Source of the DNA: Symbiodinium natans
Lineage: Eukaryota; Sar; Dinophyceae; Suessiales; Symbiodiniaceae
Assembly (NCBI GenBank): GCA_905221605.1
Contig: CAJNDS010002324.1
Coordinates: 777,501 to 792,500, forward strand
Direction of reading: 5' to 3'
Length of the DNA: 15,000 nt
Shown: piece after piece, positions 7,161 to 15,000 of the stretch
Numbering within the stretch: position 1 is the first letter of the stretch
How the letters are laid out: the number at the start of each line of letters is the position of its first letter
Notes under the pieces: generated by a model
What the model saw: the letters and a program-made list of their open reading frames with translations, nothing else
The model's database searches: none
What the model was told of the DNA's origin: nothing
Translations under genes and position numbers: made by a program

Positions 7161-7712
7161 TCAGGGAATCAGGGCCAAGTCACTCAACAACGGGCACTGC
7201 AAGAAGAACCAGCAGACGGCGCTGCAGAGGAGGGACACGGTCAGGACCACAGGCAGCAAGCGGGGGTCGAGGTTGTCCCAGCAGGTCGTATTTGCCGCCG
7301 GCGCCTTCGCAGCGAAGCGCACGACCAAAACAGAGAATGCTGCTACAAGTACCTGGCCTCCGTCTCTGTTTTGGCGGATGGGGAGCCCATGTCCTCCTCC
7401 TCACCTTCCATGAACCGGATCACCTGCAATCACTCTGCAAGTGCAGCTGAGCTTCCAAGTTCACACGACTTCGTTTGCAAGGGTTCGCAGGGCGCGGCCC
7501 GCGCCGAGCGGGGCCTCTTGCACGTCGCTGCGCGTGCGCAGGCGGCTCCGGCGTCCGTTGTTTCCTGCCGCAGAGACGAGGATGAAAGGGTCCAGAAATG
7601 ACCAGAAACCAGGAGGTCCGCAAAAAAAGGGAAGGGCGAAACGTGGCAAGAAAAGACTACCCCAAAAGGTCGGATGGCCTCGGTGAGTTCTAGAGCTGGG
7701 GGAAAGTGCCAT
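7161..7712 (-). CDS. Four-exon gene for a small protein with a C-terminal membrane segment, copy B
   Basis: I predict minus-strand exons at 7712-7679, 7564-7470, 7423-7358 and 7304-7161, giving 112 residues and ending in TGA. Introns are 114, 46 and 53 nt with phases 1, 0 and 0, and all frames join. Intron 2 begins GT; introns 1 and 3 begin GC after GAG, and all end in AG. A GT donor exists for intron 1 (TGGG/GTAG), which would lengthen exon 1 in phase. The protein has a basic stretch (residues ~13-25), an acidic patch (FMEGEEEDMGSPSA, ~47-60) and a hydrophobic C-terminal segment (LLPVVLTVSLLCSAVCWFFL) about 14 residues before the stop, as in tail-anchored membrane proteins. Compared with copy A, 19 of 26 coding changes are synonymous. 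G or C fills about 89% of third positions in exon 4 and 77-78% in exons 2-3. Start: the ATG at 7712 is kept in all copies; an in-frame ATG at 7766 is disrupted by a 4-nt indel in A and C. No family recognised. Confidence 0.62.
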
Positions 7713-7781
7713 TGCGCTGCGGTCGTTCTCCTGTGGAAACCGCAGGATGGCGCACTGGGAGGTCATGGCATTCTACTACAG

Positions 7782-7890
7782 GTATACTTGGAGGTTCATG
7801 GGTACTTATAACCTCAATTGTGAGTCTAACCTACTTAGAGGACATAGGGTTACAATTGGGGTGATAAGTACCCTGAACCTACAAGTATAC
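7782..7890. mobile_element. MITE-like palindromic element 1, copy B
   Basis: The best preserved of the three. The arms match over roughly 42 bases (left gtatacttggaggttcatgg; right complement gtatacttgtaggttcaggg), continuing through tataacctcaattg versus tatcaccccaattg. Total length is 109 bp. Changes on the two arms often compensate, keeping the hairpin. Confidence 0.65.
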
Positions 7891-8562
7891 CCACCTCAAA
7901 CTAAACCCCCCGGAAGGTGAACGTCATGTTACACAGGCTACCGATGGCGACGGCCGTCATCGGCATCAGGAGGTCGCTGTGAAGGTCAGAACACTTAGAT
8001 CACTTAATTGTGGAACACCCGGACATCGGAGTGGGCGAGGAGACAGCGCTGATCGCTACCCAGTAGCAATTTTATCAGAATAAGAAAGAAAACGACCATG
8101 TCTATATACGTCTATCTATCCGCTGGGCTTCAGATGCAACCGCGCCCGCAGCTTCTTATACGGACGAAAACGGGCACAACTCGGAGATGGACGACTTGCA
8201 GGGATGGACTGCGCAGTGTTTGGAAGGTTCAGCCTCTGGCTTTTGCGCATGCTTCATACTTCATTTCGCCAAGTGCATGCGACTGCTGCAAGACTTGGTT
8301 CCATGCCATGAACATTTGACATGAGTTTCCTTCACCGGAGAATCAAGTAGGTGATGACGTCTCTCAGTTTTGTTGTGTGGGAACAGGCACCAGGAACAAG
8401 ACACCTTCGCCCGCTGTTCAATTAGACGCAACACTCCAACTATGCACTTTACTTTCGGCCTGAAGATGTCATTTTGCCATGCCAATCACTCAACTGTCAT
8501 GTCATGTGCGCAGCGCCGCAGCGTGCTTCAAAACAAACTCTCATCCATGTTTGCCCTACACA

Positions 8563-8978
8563 CTGCAGCACCCGCACCTCACTGAGGTCCGCAGCCGTAG
8601 ACAGCAACAACTCATCATCGGAGTCCTCACTTCCGGTATCCGTGTGCGCTCGGCTGTGACTCAACAAACTCTATTCACGCATCGTCAGCGTTTTTTGAAA
8701 CTACTTTTGCAAGTCATGAGTGAAGCCGTCTTTTCCTATGCTGCTGTGCCGTTCCGAGGTGCGCTCTCCACCAGTTGTTGCTGCTGCAGCGCTTGCAGGC
8801 ATGCGGAGGCCATGACAAAGAAAAGAAGTGTCTAAACAACTCGCACAGTGGACTTGAGCTTAAATCACTCCACTGCGCTGGCAATGTTGACAACGCAGAA
8901 TGTCGCTCCATGGACCCGCAAAGCTTCACAACACAAGGGCGCATCTAGGTTTCGGATTTGCGGGCTTTGAAGTCTCAT
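8563..8978 (-). CDS. Third minus-strand gene, 5' part, copy B
   Basis: Exon 1 is 8978-8874, the same 105 nt as in A and C, again starting right beside a poly-G tract (plus strand). The acidic exon is 8659-8563 (97 nt). Changes against A include GCC/GCT, ACT/ACA and TGT/TGC (synonymous) plus Pro/Leu and Cys/Phe replacements. Between the two exons, B and A differ by small indels that cancel, so the total distance is unchanged. Confidence 0.38.
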
Positions 8979-8989
8979 TGGGGCGGGGT

Positions 8990-9005
8990 GGGGGGGGGGG
9001 GGGGG
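8990..9005. repeat. Poly-G tract (16 G), copy B
   Basis: Preceded by ggggcggggt, so a G-rich run of 26 bases in all, next to the ATG of the third gene. Confidence 0.9.
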
Positions 9006-9042
9006 TAAGTCAACATTGGGGGAAAGGGGTATATGTTGGCCT

Positions 9043-9105
<63 letters not shown>
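9043..9105. repeat. (ATG)21 microsatellite, copy B
   Basis: Twenty-one perfect ATG trinucleotides. The same spot has one unit in A (ctatgatgtgcagg) and two in C (ctatgatgatgcagg), so the expansion is specific to B. It would translate as poly-Asp or poly-Ile, but no gene is supported there. Confidence 0.97.
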
Positions 9106-9238
9106 CAGGCTGCACTGCCCATCTCCGCCTAGAAATGATGTCGATGAAATCCCAAACCCCTCACAAAAGCCACCCGACCAAACCCTTCACCCGCAACCAC
9201 CCCCCACCCCCCCCCCCCACTCGCCCTCCCAATGAAAA

Positions 9239-9263
9239 GCCCTAAACCCTAACCCAAACCCTC
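9239..9263. repeat. Short telomere-like repeat, C-strand orientation, copy B
   Basis: gccctaaaccctaacccaaaccc: two to three CCCTAAA-type units, the shortest C-strand block of the three copies. Confidence 0.75.
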
Positions 9264-9396
9264 CCTCCCCCAAACCCCAATTCAAAAGCACCGGCCTGAC
9301 CATGGCCCCAGCTTGGAGGGCGAAGGCAAGGCCCCTCCCCTCTACCAGCCCTCTAGTCGAAGGCCCCTGAAGCCAGTCTGCCGGAAGTCATCTCGG

Positions 9397-9431
9397 GGTT
9401 TAGGGTTTTAGGGTTTAGGGTTCAGGGTTTA
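9397..9431. repeat. Short telomere-like repeat, G-strand orientation, copy B
   Basis: Four to five TTTAGGG-like units with one TTTTAGGG variant and one TTCAGGG, opposite in orientation to 9239-9263. Confidence 0.85.
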
Positions 9432-9566
9432 AAGGGGGGTTGAGGGAAGGGCCTGACCTGTGGGATTTTGGTTGATGATGGGGTCTTTGGAGGCCTTTGG
9501 GGTTCATGGGGCTAGTAGGATTAATAGGGCTCTGGGGCTAACAGGGTCTGTGTCGGATTTTTTTTT

Positions 9567-9581
9567 GGGGGGGGGGGGGGG
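9567..9581. repeat. Poly-T/poly-G tract, copy B
   Basis: Nine T followed by 15 G. It sits where A and C have a ggcttggtt(a/g)ggtttt region, with part of that region missing in B. Confidence 0.85.
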
Positions 9582-9745
9582 CCAAGAGCGCTTGGGCGGA
9601 TGGGGTTAGTTTTTAGGGTCTCCCATTTCCTGAACTTTAAAATGCTTAAAGCCCTACAGGGCTTCATGGGGAGTTGGCCGGGCGTGCGGGTGTGCCAGGC
9701 CTTCGCAGGGTCACACATGGATGCGACATGATGTGGTGCAAAGCG

Positions 9746-9820
9746 CTGCAGAGAGCTGCACGCCTCTTCTACTATTTGCTTAAGAACCTCCCCCGCCACA
9801 AAAACCCCTCTCTCGCCCTT
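9746..9820 (-). other. Conserved minus-strand segment, copy B
   Basis: Reads KGERGVFVAGEVLKQIVEEA then CSSLQ, inside an open stretch on the minus strand running 9874-9521. The distal part of that stretch is proline-rich and runs into a poly-G tract, so only this conserved portion is supported. Confidence 0.22.
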
Positions 9821-9870
9821 ATAAGGAAGAAGACTATGCCATTTTGGGGGGGTCCTTCTGTCGCTCTTTT

Positions 9871-9957
9871 TCAACCGCCCGATTCCGCGGCTGCTTGACT
9901 TTGGCTCTCAGTCTGTTCCGTCTCTGTTGGCTCCAGCTCTTCCAGAACATCCTCCAC
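9871..9957 (-). CDS. Terminal exon with acidic, Gln/Glu-rich tail, copy B
   Basis: Same 29 codons including the TGA as in copy A (VEDVLEELEPTETEQTESQS...). Copy C's equivalent lies beyond the right end of the window. Upstream on this strand the copies differ by a one-base indel near 9980, which suggests that the coding segment starts close to 9960. Confidence 0.3.
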   Translation of the reverse strand: MEDVLEELEPTETEQTESQSQAAAESGG

Positions 9958-10897
9958 AAACGGGCATCTCCCAAAATAGCGGTACCCCGTTATATACCCC
10001 GAATAGACTAAGAAACCCTAGCTTCAAGGGACGCCCAAAAAGGGCACCCCTATTTTAATAAGTACCCCCCCAAAGTCCCGGATGGGGGTCTGAATGGCCT
10101 ACTGCTCCAGTTCAACGAACCGCCAGAGGAAGACGAGCCAAGTAATTAAAGAGAACTAGCCTTTCCGAGTCGACGCACAGGGTGCTTGGAGTTTCATGGG
10201 TCGTTAGAAGTAGGGTTATAGGGTACCCAACATATTATGGTTATCAGTGTAGTTACCATACTTTGAACCCTACTCTAGTTATGACTACCCATGAACCTCC
10301 AAGTGGAGATGTAAGTTTGGAAGCTTGGAGCAGCATGCGATGCACTTGGAGCACCGCAACAGAACGGCATCCATATCATTGAGCATTCTGAGCGTATGCG
10401 GGCTTGACAACCAGTACAAACAACAAACTGGAACTTTGGTGCGCACCGAAAGAAGAGACCCGCGTAGTGGATGGCCTCACGCCAGTAGGCAAGGCAACGA
10501 AGTCAACACAAAGCCTATGTGCACCCTACCAGTCAATGCTCTGGCCTTAGCACACCAGCGCGTCTCAGGGTTCATGGGGGTCTCTGTTGACCCTCGGGTC
10601 TTTAGATTCATTGGCCTCCCCACGCTTGCTTTGGAGATTCTGAGGGCGAGACAACTCACTTCGGCAGATAAACGATACCCAACCTGCCACTGTATACGGA
10701 TGCCACAGACCCCATAATTTGAATGGATTGATAGCATATCATAATATCGGCATATCGGCTACATTTATGAGTACCTGTCCGCAAGTCTTCCAAAGATAGC
10801 ACACCTCTTTCACGCAGCTGGCAAGGACCGGTGGCCATGCCGCAGGATTTGCAGCGTGGAAGGCTCGTCACGAGTGGAATTCGTCTGATGCTTCAGT
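9958..10897. other. Right part of unit B: spacer, element 2 and conserved open segment
   Basis: Same content as 3855-4778, with small indels. The hairpin motif around GGTACC is less regular than in A. No supported gene. Confidence 0.35.
10185..10303. mobile_element. MITE-like palindromic element 2, copy B
   Basis: A 119-bp version with ends cttggagtttcatgggt / acccatgaacctccaag, one mismatch between arms. The left arm carries gtagggtt and the right complement gtagggttc, extending the pairing inward. Confidence 0.6.
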
Positions 10898-11487
10898 CCA
10901 GTCTTGGGACGCACCCAAACGCGTACTTCCGTGCACAGGTGGCACGCCTTCCGCCGACCTTCGGCTGGACACTGCCAGTCCCGCCCGCGCAATCCCACGC
11001 GTTTCCGGAATTTAATATACATGATACACATGTTGCTAAGCAGCTGTTGCTCTAGGACGATTATGCTGCAAGCTACTCCAATGGATGCTAACCGCGTACA
11101 AACCACCAAGGACGTCGACGGCAGGTAGCAGGACGAGCCCCTCATGGCCGACTCATAGCAGAACATTAAGCTGCGCATGTCTGCGCACTCCGTTACTCCT
11201 CGCCTCGCCACGCATGTTTCGCGGCGGGCGCCGTTCACGAATTCTGCTGAGCCTTTGCACATACCTCACCTTCAAACTCTCCCATCTGATGCTTGTCCCA
11301 TCTTGGGACACACCAGAACACGTAGCAGTTCCTTGGATCATGTTGTTCGGAATGAAACTAGCCAAGCAACTTCCCGCCACCATCACAGTGAACACCATGA
11401 GCAGCCTGAAAAACTCCTGAGCCCAACGCTCTGATGGTTGCCCCGCAAGGGTCCTATGTAGAGAGCCACATAAGGGCAGCTCACTGT

Positions 11488-12041
11488 TAAGCCAGTTAAG
11501 CTCACTGCTAAGCCAAGCTGCGCTGGTTGTATAAACCGATGCCATTGAGTAGCCATCTGCGGAAATGATCGTATCCTCGGATTCCGGGCATGCAGCCAGC
11601 TACGCCAGATACACACAAGAGCTGGGTTTCATGTGTATTGCCGTCGCCGGCCACGTCCCCGCCACAATTGCAAGGTGAGGGTCTGCGTATGCGGCGCGGG
11701 AACCTCGAGAGAGCACCCCCCAACAAATGTACTGCAAAAGAACATGGGATGATCACAAATGTGACGGAGACGGAGGATGATGACAAAGCCAAGGGACTGT
11801 GACGATTTGTAGGACCGCTCGATGGCTCGGTCCGGATGCCCTTCCGGAACTATGCCAGGGTCCACTTGGCTGGCGAAGGCCATGAGACCTGCAGGCGAAA
11901 GGCAATCAGCTGCCAGGGCATTGCACCAAAAGCCGAAGGATAACAACCAAAACAAAACGAGGTCCGGGCAGAACGCCAGCACAAATGGCTTGGCCGCTCC
12001 AGCACGCAGAACGTGGAGAGGGCCCACGCCATTCTCACCTC
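11488..12041 (-). CDS. Exons of the second minus-strand gene, copy C (partial)
   Basis: The conserved exon is 11888-11816, with the same length (73 nt), acceptor and donor as in B. The upstream donor GAG/GTGAGA lies after 12039, giving a 150-nt intron. The downstream exon begins near 11703 after ctctcgag. It then meets a 10-nt insertion relative to B around 11600, so the frame changes unless an intron lies there. Third-position differences to B in the 73-nt exon are GGT/GGC, CCT/CCC, ATA/ATG, GAA/GAC, CGA/CGC and TAC/TAT. Confidence 0.4.
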
Positions 12042-12143
12042 GTCCGAAACATAGTACTTCCAGCCCTGTACTCGTGGGTGCCCACACGTGCTAGCGCATG
12101 TCATAGCTACACTGGTCTTGCATACTCCTGTGCGACGTGTATT

Positions 12144-12782
12144 TCAGGATATCAGGGCCAAGTCACTCAACAACGGGCATTGCAGGAAGAACCAGCAGAT
12201 TGCGCTGCAGAGCAGGGACTCAGTGAGGACCACAGGCAGCAACCGGGGGTCGAGATTGTCCCAGCAGGTGGTATTTGCCGCCGGGGCCTTCGCAGGAAGC
12301 GCACGACCAAAACAAAGAATGCTGCTACAAGTACCTGGCCTCGGTCTGGGTCTTGGCAGATGGGGAGCCCATGTCCTCCTCCTCACCCTCCATGAACCGG
12401 ATCACCTGCACTCACTCTGCAGCGCAGCTGCAGAGTGAGTGCAGGTGATCCGGTTCATGGAGGGTGAGGAGGAGTCCAAGTTGACGCGACTTCGAATGCG
12501 AGGGTTCGCAGGGCACGGCCCGCGCCGAGCGGGGCCTCTTGCACATCGCTGCGCCTGCGCAGGCGGCTCCGGCGTCCGTTGTTTCCTGCCGCAGAGACGA
12601 AGATGCAAGGGTCCAGAAATGACCAGAAACCAGGAGGTCCGCCAAATAAGGGAAGTTCGAAAGAATCAAGAAAAAATCATACCCCAAAAAGTCAGATGGC
12701 CTCGGTCCAATGGCACTTTCCCTCAGCTCAAGGACCCACCGAGGCCCTCTCGGTGAGTCCTTGAGCTGAGGGACAGTGCCAT
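12144..12782 (-). CDS. Four-exon membrane-protein gene, copy C, with two palindromic insertions
   Basis: Exons correspond to 12782-12749, 12585-12491, 12405-12340 and 12287-12144 on the minus strand. The copy is almost identical to A. One difference in exon 2 (CGC to CGT at an Arg codon) is synonymous. Intron 2 is again 85 nt and holds a perfect inverted repeat, and the end of exon 1 carries the second palindrome with a spacer two bases longer than in A. Exons 2-4 are open and end at the same TGA. As in A, the intron 1 donor predicted for B is disturbed, so expression of this copy is uncertain. Confidence 0.5.
12376..12474. repeat. Large palindrome 1, copy C (perfect 47-nt arms)
   Basis: Arms 12376-12422 and 12428-12474 pair perfectly around cgcag. 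Same position and origin as in copy A; the single mismatch in A (cacgtg for caggtg) is absent here. Confidence 0.92.
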
Positions 12783-12784
12783 TG
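12708..12784. repeat. Large palindrome 2, copy C (36-nt arms, 5-nt loop)
   Basis: Arms 12708-12743 and 12749-12784, the same as copy A but with two more bases (ct) in the loop, a small change at the hairpin tip. Confidence 0.9.
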
Positions 12785-12857
12785 CGCTGCGGTCGTTCTC
12801 CTGTGGAAACCGCAGGATGGGAAGCGCACTGGGAAGTCATGACATTCTATACGACAA

Positions 12858-12972
12858 GTATACTTGGAGGATCATGGGTACTTGTAACCCCAACTATAAG
12901 TCTACTTATTACCTACTTAGGGGAGTTAGGGTTATAACCGGAGTTTTCAGTACCCTGAACCTACAAGTATAC
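12858..12972. mobile_element. MITE-like palindromic element 1, copy C
   Basis: I see no difference from copy A over its 115 bp. Same position relative to the four-exon gene, so it duplicated with the unit rather than moving independently. Confidence 0.6.
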
Positions 12973-13659
12973 CCACCCCAAACAAAATCCCCCGGAAGGG
13001 TGAACGTAATGTTACACAGGCTGCCGATGGCGACATCATCGGCTTCAGGTGGCCGCTGTGAAGGTCAGAACACGTAGGTGACGCAGGTCACTGAATTGAA
13101 AACGTGGAAGCCAACACCCGGACATGGGAGTGGGCGAGGAGACAGCGCTGATCGCTAGCACAACTTTTCAGAATAAGAAAGAAAAAGGACCATGTCACAT
13201 GTCTATCTACGTCTATCCGCTGGGCTTCAGATGCAACATCGCCCTCAGCTTCTTATACAAACGAAGACGGGTGCAACTTGGAGATGGACGACTTGCAGGG
13301 ATGGACTGCGCAGTGTTTGGAAGGCTCAGCCTCTGGTTTTTGCGCAGGCGTAGTACTTCATTGTCATTTCGCCAAGTGCGTGCGACTGCTGCAAGACTTG
13401 GCTTTCCATGCCATGAACATTCGACATGGGTTTCCTTCACCGGAGAATCAAGTGGACGATGATGTCTCTCAGATTTGCTGTGTGGGAACAGGAACCAGGA
13501 ACAAGACACCTTCGCCCGCTGCTCAATTATACGCAACATTCCAACTGTGCACTTTGCTTTTGGCCTGAAGATGTCAAATTGCATGCCAATCGCTCAACTG
13601 TCATGTCATGTGCGAAGCATGCTCCCAAAACAAACTCCCATCCCTGTTTGCCCTACACA

Positions 13660-14071
13660 CTGCAGCACCCGCACCTCGCTGAGGTTCGCAGCCGTAGACA
13701 GCAACAACTCATCATCGGAGTCCTCACTTCCGGTATCCGTGTGTGCTCGGCTGTGACTCAACAAACTCTATTCACGCATCCTCAACTCCTTTTGTAACTT
13801 TGCAAGTCATGAGTGAAGCAGTCTGTTCGTATGCTGCTGTGCCGTTCCGAGGTGCGCTCTCCGCGAGTTGTTGCTGCTGCAGCGCTGGCAAGCATGACGA
13901 GGCCATGGCCACAAAGAGAAGGAGTATGCAAACAACACACACAGCCATGAGCTTAAATCTATCCACTGCGCTGGCAATGCTGACAACACAGCAAGTCGCT
14001 CCATGGACCCGCAAGGCTTCACAACACAAGGGCGCATCTAGGTTTCGGATTTGCGGGCTTTGAGGTCTCAT
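13660..14071 (-). CDS. Third minus-strand gene, 5' part, copy C (possibly frameshifted)
   Basis: Exon 1 is 14071-13967 and the acidic exon 13756-13660, both of the same length as in A and B. The junction before the acidic exon reads caaag here instead of caaaag, one base fewer, so the predicted phase-2 join would be lost. A 22-base poly-G tract (plus strand) lies four bases beyond the ATG. Confidence 0.33.
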
Positions 14072-14077
14072 TGGGGC

Positions 14078-14099
14078 GGGGGGGGGGGGGGGGGGGGGG
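14078..14099. repeat. Poly-G tract (22 G), copy C
   Basis: The longest homopolymer in the window, preceded by ggggc; four G and one C separate it from the minus-strand ATG. Confidence 0.9.
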
Positions 14100-14233
14100 T
14101 AGTTCTATATTTCGGGCAAGGGGTATATATTGGCTATGATGATGCAGGCTGCCTCGCACAAAACCAACCTTCCAGGCCGAAACCCTACCAAACCCTAAAC
14201 CCGCAACCACCCCCCACCCCCCCACCCCACCAT

Positions 14234-14325
14234 GAGAAGCCCCAAGCCCTAAACCCTAGACCCTATACTAGACCCTATAAATCTTGAACCCTAAACCCCA
14301 AACTCCAAACCCCAAAACCCTCCCT
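14234..14325. repeat. Degenerate telomere-like repeat, C-strand orientation, copy C
   Basis: Scattered ccctaaa, ccctaga, ccctata and ccccaaac units; most are imperfect. Confidence 0.8.
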
Positions 14326-14450
14326 CCCCCGCCAAAAATCTCAGAAGCACCGGCCTGACCATGGCCCCCCAGCTGGGAGGGCGAAGGCAAGGCCCCTCCC
14401 CTCTACCAGCCCCTCTGAGGGCCCCTGAAGCCAGTCTGCGGGAAGTCAGG

Positions 14451-14569
14451 TTTAGGGTTTAGGGTTTAGGGTTTAGGGTTTAGGGTTTAGGGTTTAGGGT
14501 TTAGGGTTTAGGGTTTAGGGTTTAGGGTTTAGGGTTTAGGGTTTAGGGTTTAGGGTTTAGGGTTTAGGG
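14451..14569. repeat. Interstitial telomere array (TTTAGGG)17, copy C
   Basis: Seventeen perfect TTTAGGG units in a row, 119 bp, with no variant. Perfect homogeneity suggests recent addition or expansion, in contrast to the degenerate C-strand block 125 bp to its left. Confidence 0.97.
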
Positions 14570-14909
14570 GTGTTGAGGGAAGGGCCCTGACCTGTGGGAT
14601 CCTGGTTGAGGGTCATTGGAGGCTTTTGGGATTCATGGGGCTAGTAGGATTGATAGGGCTCTGGGGTCTATGTCGGGCTTGGTTAGGTTTTGGCGGGGGC
14701 TTGGAACGGCTCTGAAAGGTTGCAAGAGGGCTGTTCAGGAAGCATTTGGGCATGGGGTTAGTTTTTAGGTTTCCCATTTCCTGAACTCTCAAATCTTTAA
14801 GCCCTACAGGGCCTCCTGGCAAACTCAGGAGTTTAGGATTGAGTTGGCCGTTTGGGCGTGCGGGTGTACCAGGACTTCGCAGGGTCACACATGGATGTGG
14901 CGCCAAGTG

Positions 14910-14984
14910 CTGCAGAGAGCTGCACGCCTCTTTTACGATTTCCTTAAGAACCTCCCCCGCCACAAAAATCCCTCTCTTGCCCTT
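14910..14984 (-). other. Conserved minus-strand segment, copy C
   Basis: Reads KGKRGIFVAGEVLKEIVKEA then CSSLQ. Same length as in B. One change (ATA/ATC) is synonymous; the others swap charged residues. Confidence 0.22.
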
Positions 14985-15000
14985 TTCAGGAAGAAGACTA

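Larger units (their letters stand above)
4779..10897. repeat. Tandem subtelomere-like unit, copy B (diverged, longest)
   Basis: This is a complete unit of 6119 bp. It has the same order of landmarks as A and C but is clearly more diverged. It has an extra 1134 bp (5244-6377), lacks both large palindromes of A and C, has only a short CCCTAAA stretch, and carries a strongly expanded ATG repeat at 9043-9105. The exons of the four-exon gene fit conventional boundaries best in this copy, so it may be nearer the working form; that is inference. Confidence 0.95.
10898..15000. repeat. Tandem subtelomere-like unit, copy C (right end truncated by window)
   Basis: This copy repeats A almost base for base at an offset of 10897. 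The offset grows to 11155 around the four-exon gene because C keeps the 230-bp and 27-bp segments missing from A. It shares both palindromes with A. Its telomere block is the mirror of that in A: the long perfect array is on the TTTAGGG side (14451-14569) rather than the CCCTAAA side. Confidence 0.95.

Noticed and set aside
9033-9245. Plus-strand frame with a poly-Asp run, and the opposing poly-Ile frame
   Set aside because: Both are simply the (ATG)21 microsatellite read in frame; A and C have no such reading frame.
14451-14569. CRISPR-like array
   Set aside because: The 7-bp units without spacers are telomere repeats, and the context is eukaryotic.
1-15000. Ribosomal DNA spacer, 5S, tRNA or spliced-leader genes in the tandem unit
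   Set aside because: I found no conserved rRNA cores, tRNA A/B boxes with cloverleaf folding, or spliced-leader-like sequence.

Overview
This window looks like nuclear DNA of a eukaryote, most likely an alga or other protist. Three signs point this way. There are plant-type telomere repeats (CCCTAAA/TTTAGGG) inside the sequence. There is no long uninterrupted gene, no rRNA or tRNA, and no bacterial promoter/RBS organisation. The best coding signals are short exons split by short introns (46-150 nt). A TTTAGGG telomere occurs in plants, green algae, dinoflagellates and several other protists; two apparent GC-AG introns would fit a dinoflagellate, but I cannot fix the lineage.

The window is a tandem array of one subtelomere-like unit: unit A (1-4778, probably cut at its left end), unit B (4779-10897) and unit C (10898-15000, cut at its right end). 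A and C are nearly identical; over the first 540 bases I count four substitutions. B, lying between them, is clearly more diverged. This looks like a higher-order repeat of about 11 kb or recent conversion between A and C. B alone carries an extra 1134 bp (5244-6377). A alone lacks 230 bp and 27 bp present in B and C. A and C, but not B, carry two large perfect or near-perfect palindromes.

Using the copies as a built-in alignment, I asked where differences fall at third codon positions. This picks out candidate exons, all on the minus strand. The best is a four-exon gene for a ~112-residue protein with one hydrophobic segment near its C-terminus (B 7161-7712; A 989-1625; C 12144-12782). Most differences between A and B are synonymous and all exon phases agree. 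Downstream of it on the same strand lie exons of a second gene (around 6490-7038 in B, 11816-12041 in C, degraded in A). Upstream lies a third gene whose ATG abuts a poly-G tract (2903, 8978 and 14071), and beyond the telomere block are two more conserved minus-strand segments (3768-3854 and 3592-3663 in A).

Between genes the unit holds two palindromic MITE-like elements sharing an end motif (TTGGAGGTTCATGGGT). It also holds a block in which C-strand and G-strand telomere repeats face outward around a conserved non-telomeric core, plus poly-G runs and expanded microsatellites. No function can be named for any of the proteins. Everything here is read by eye: splice sites are predictions, and transcript data would settle them.
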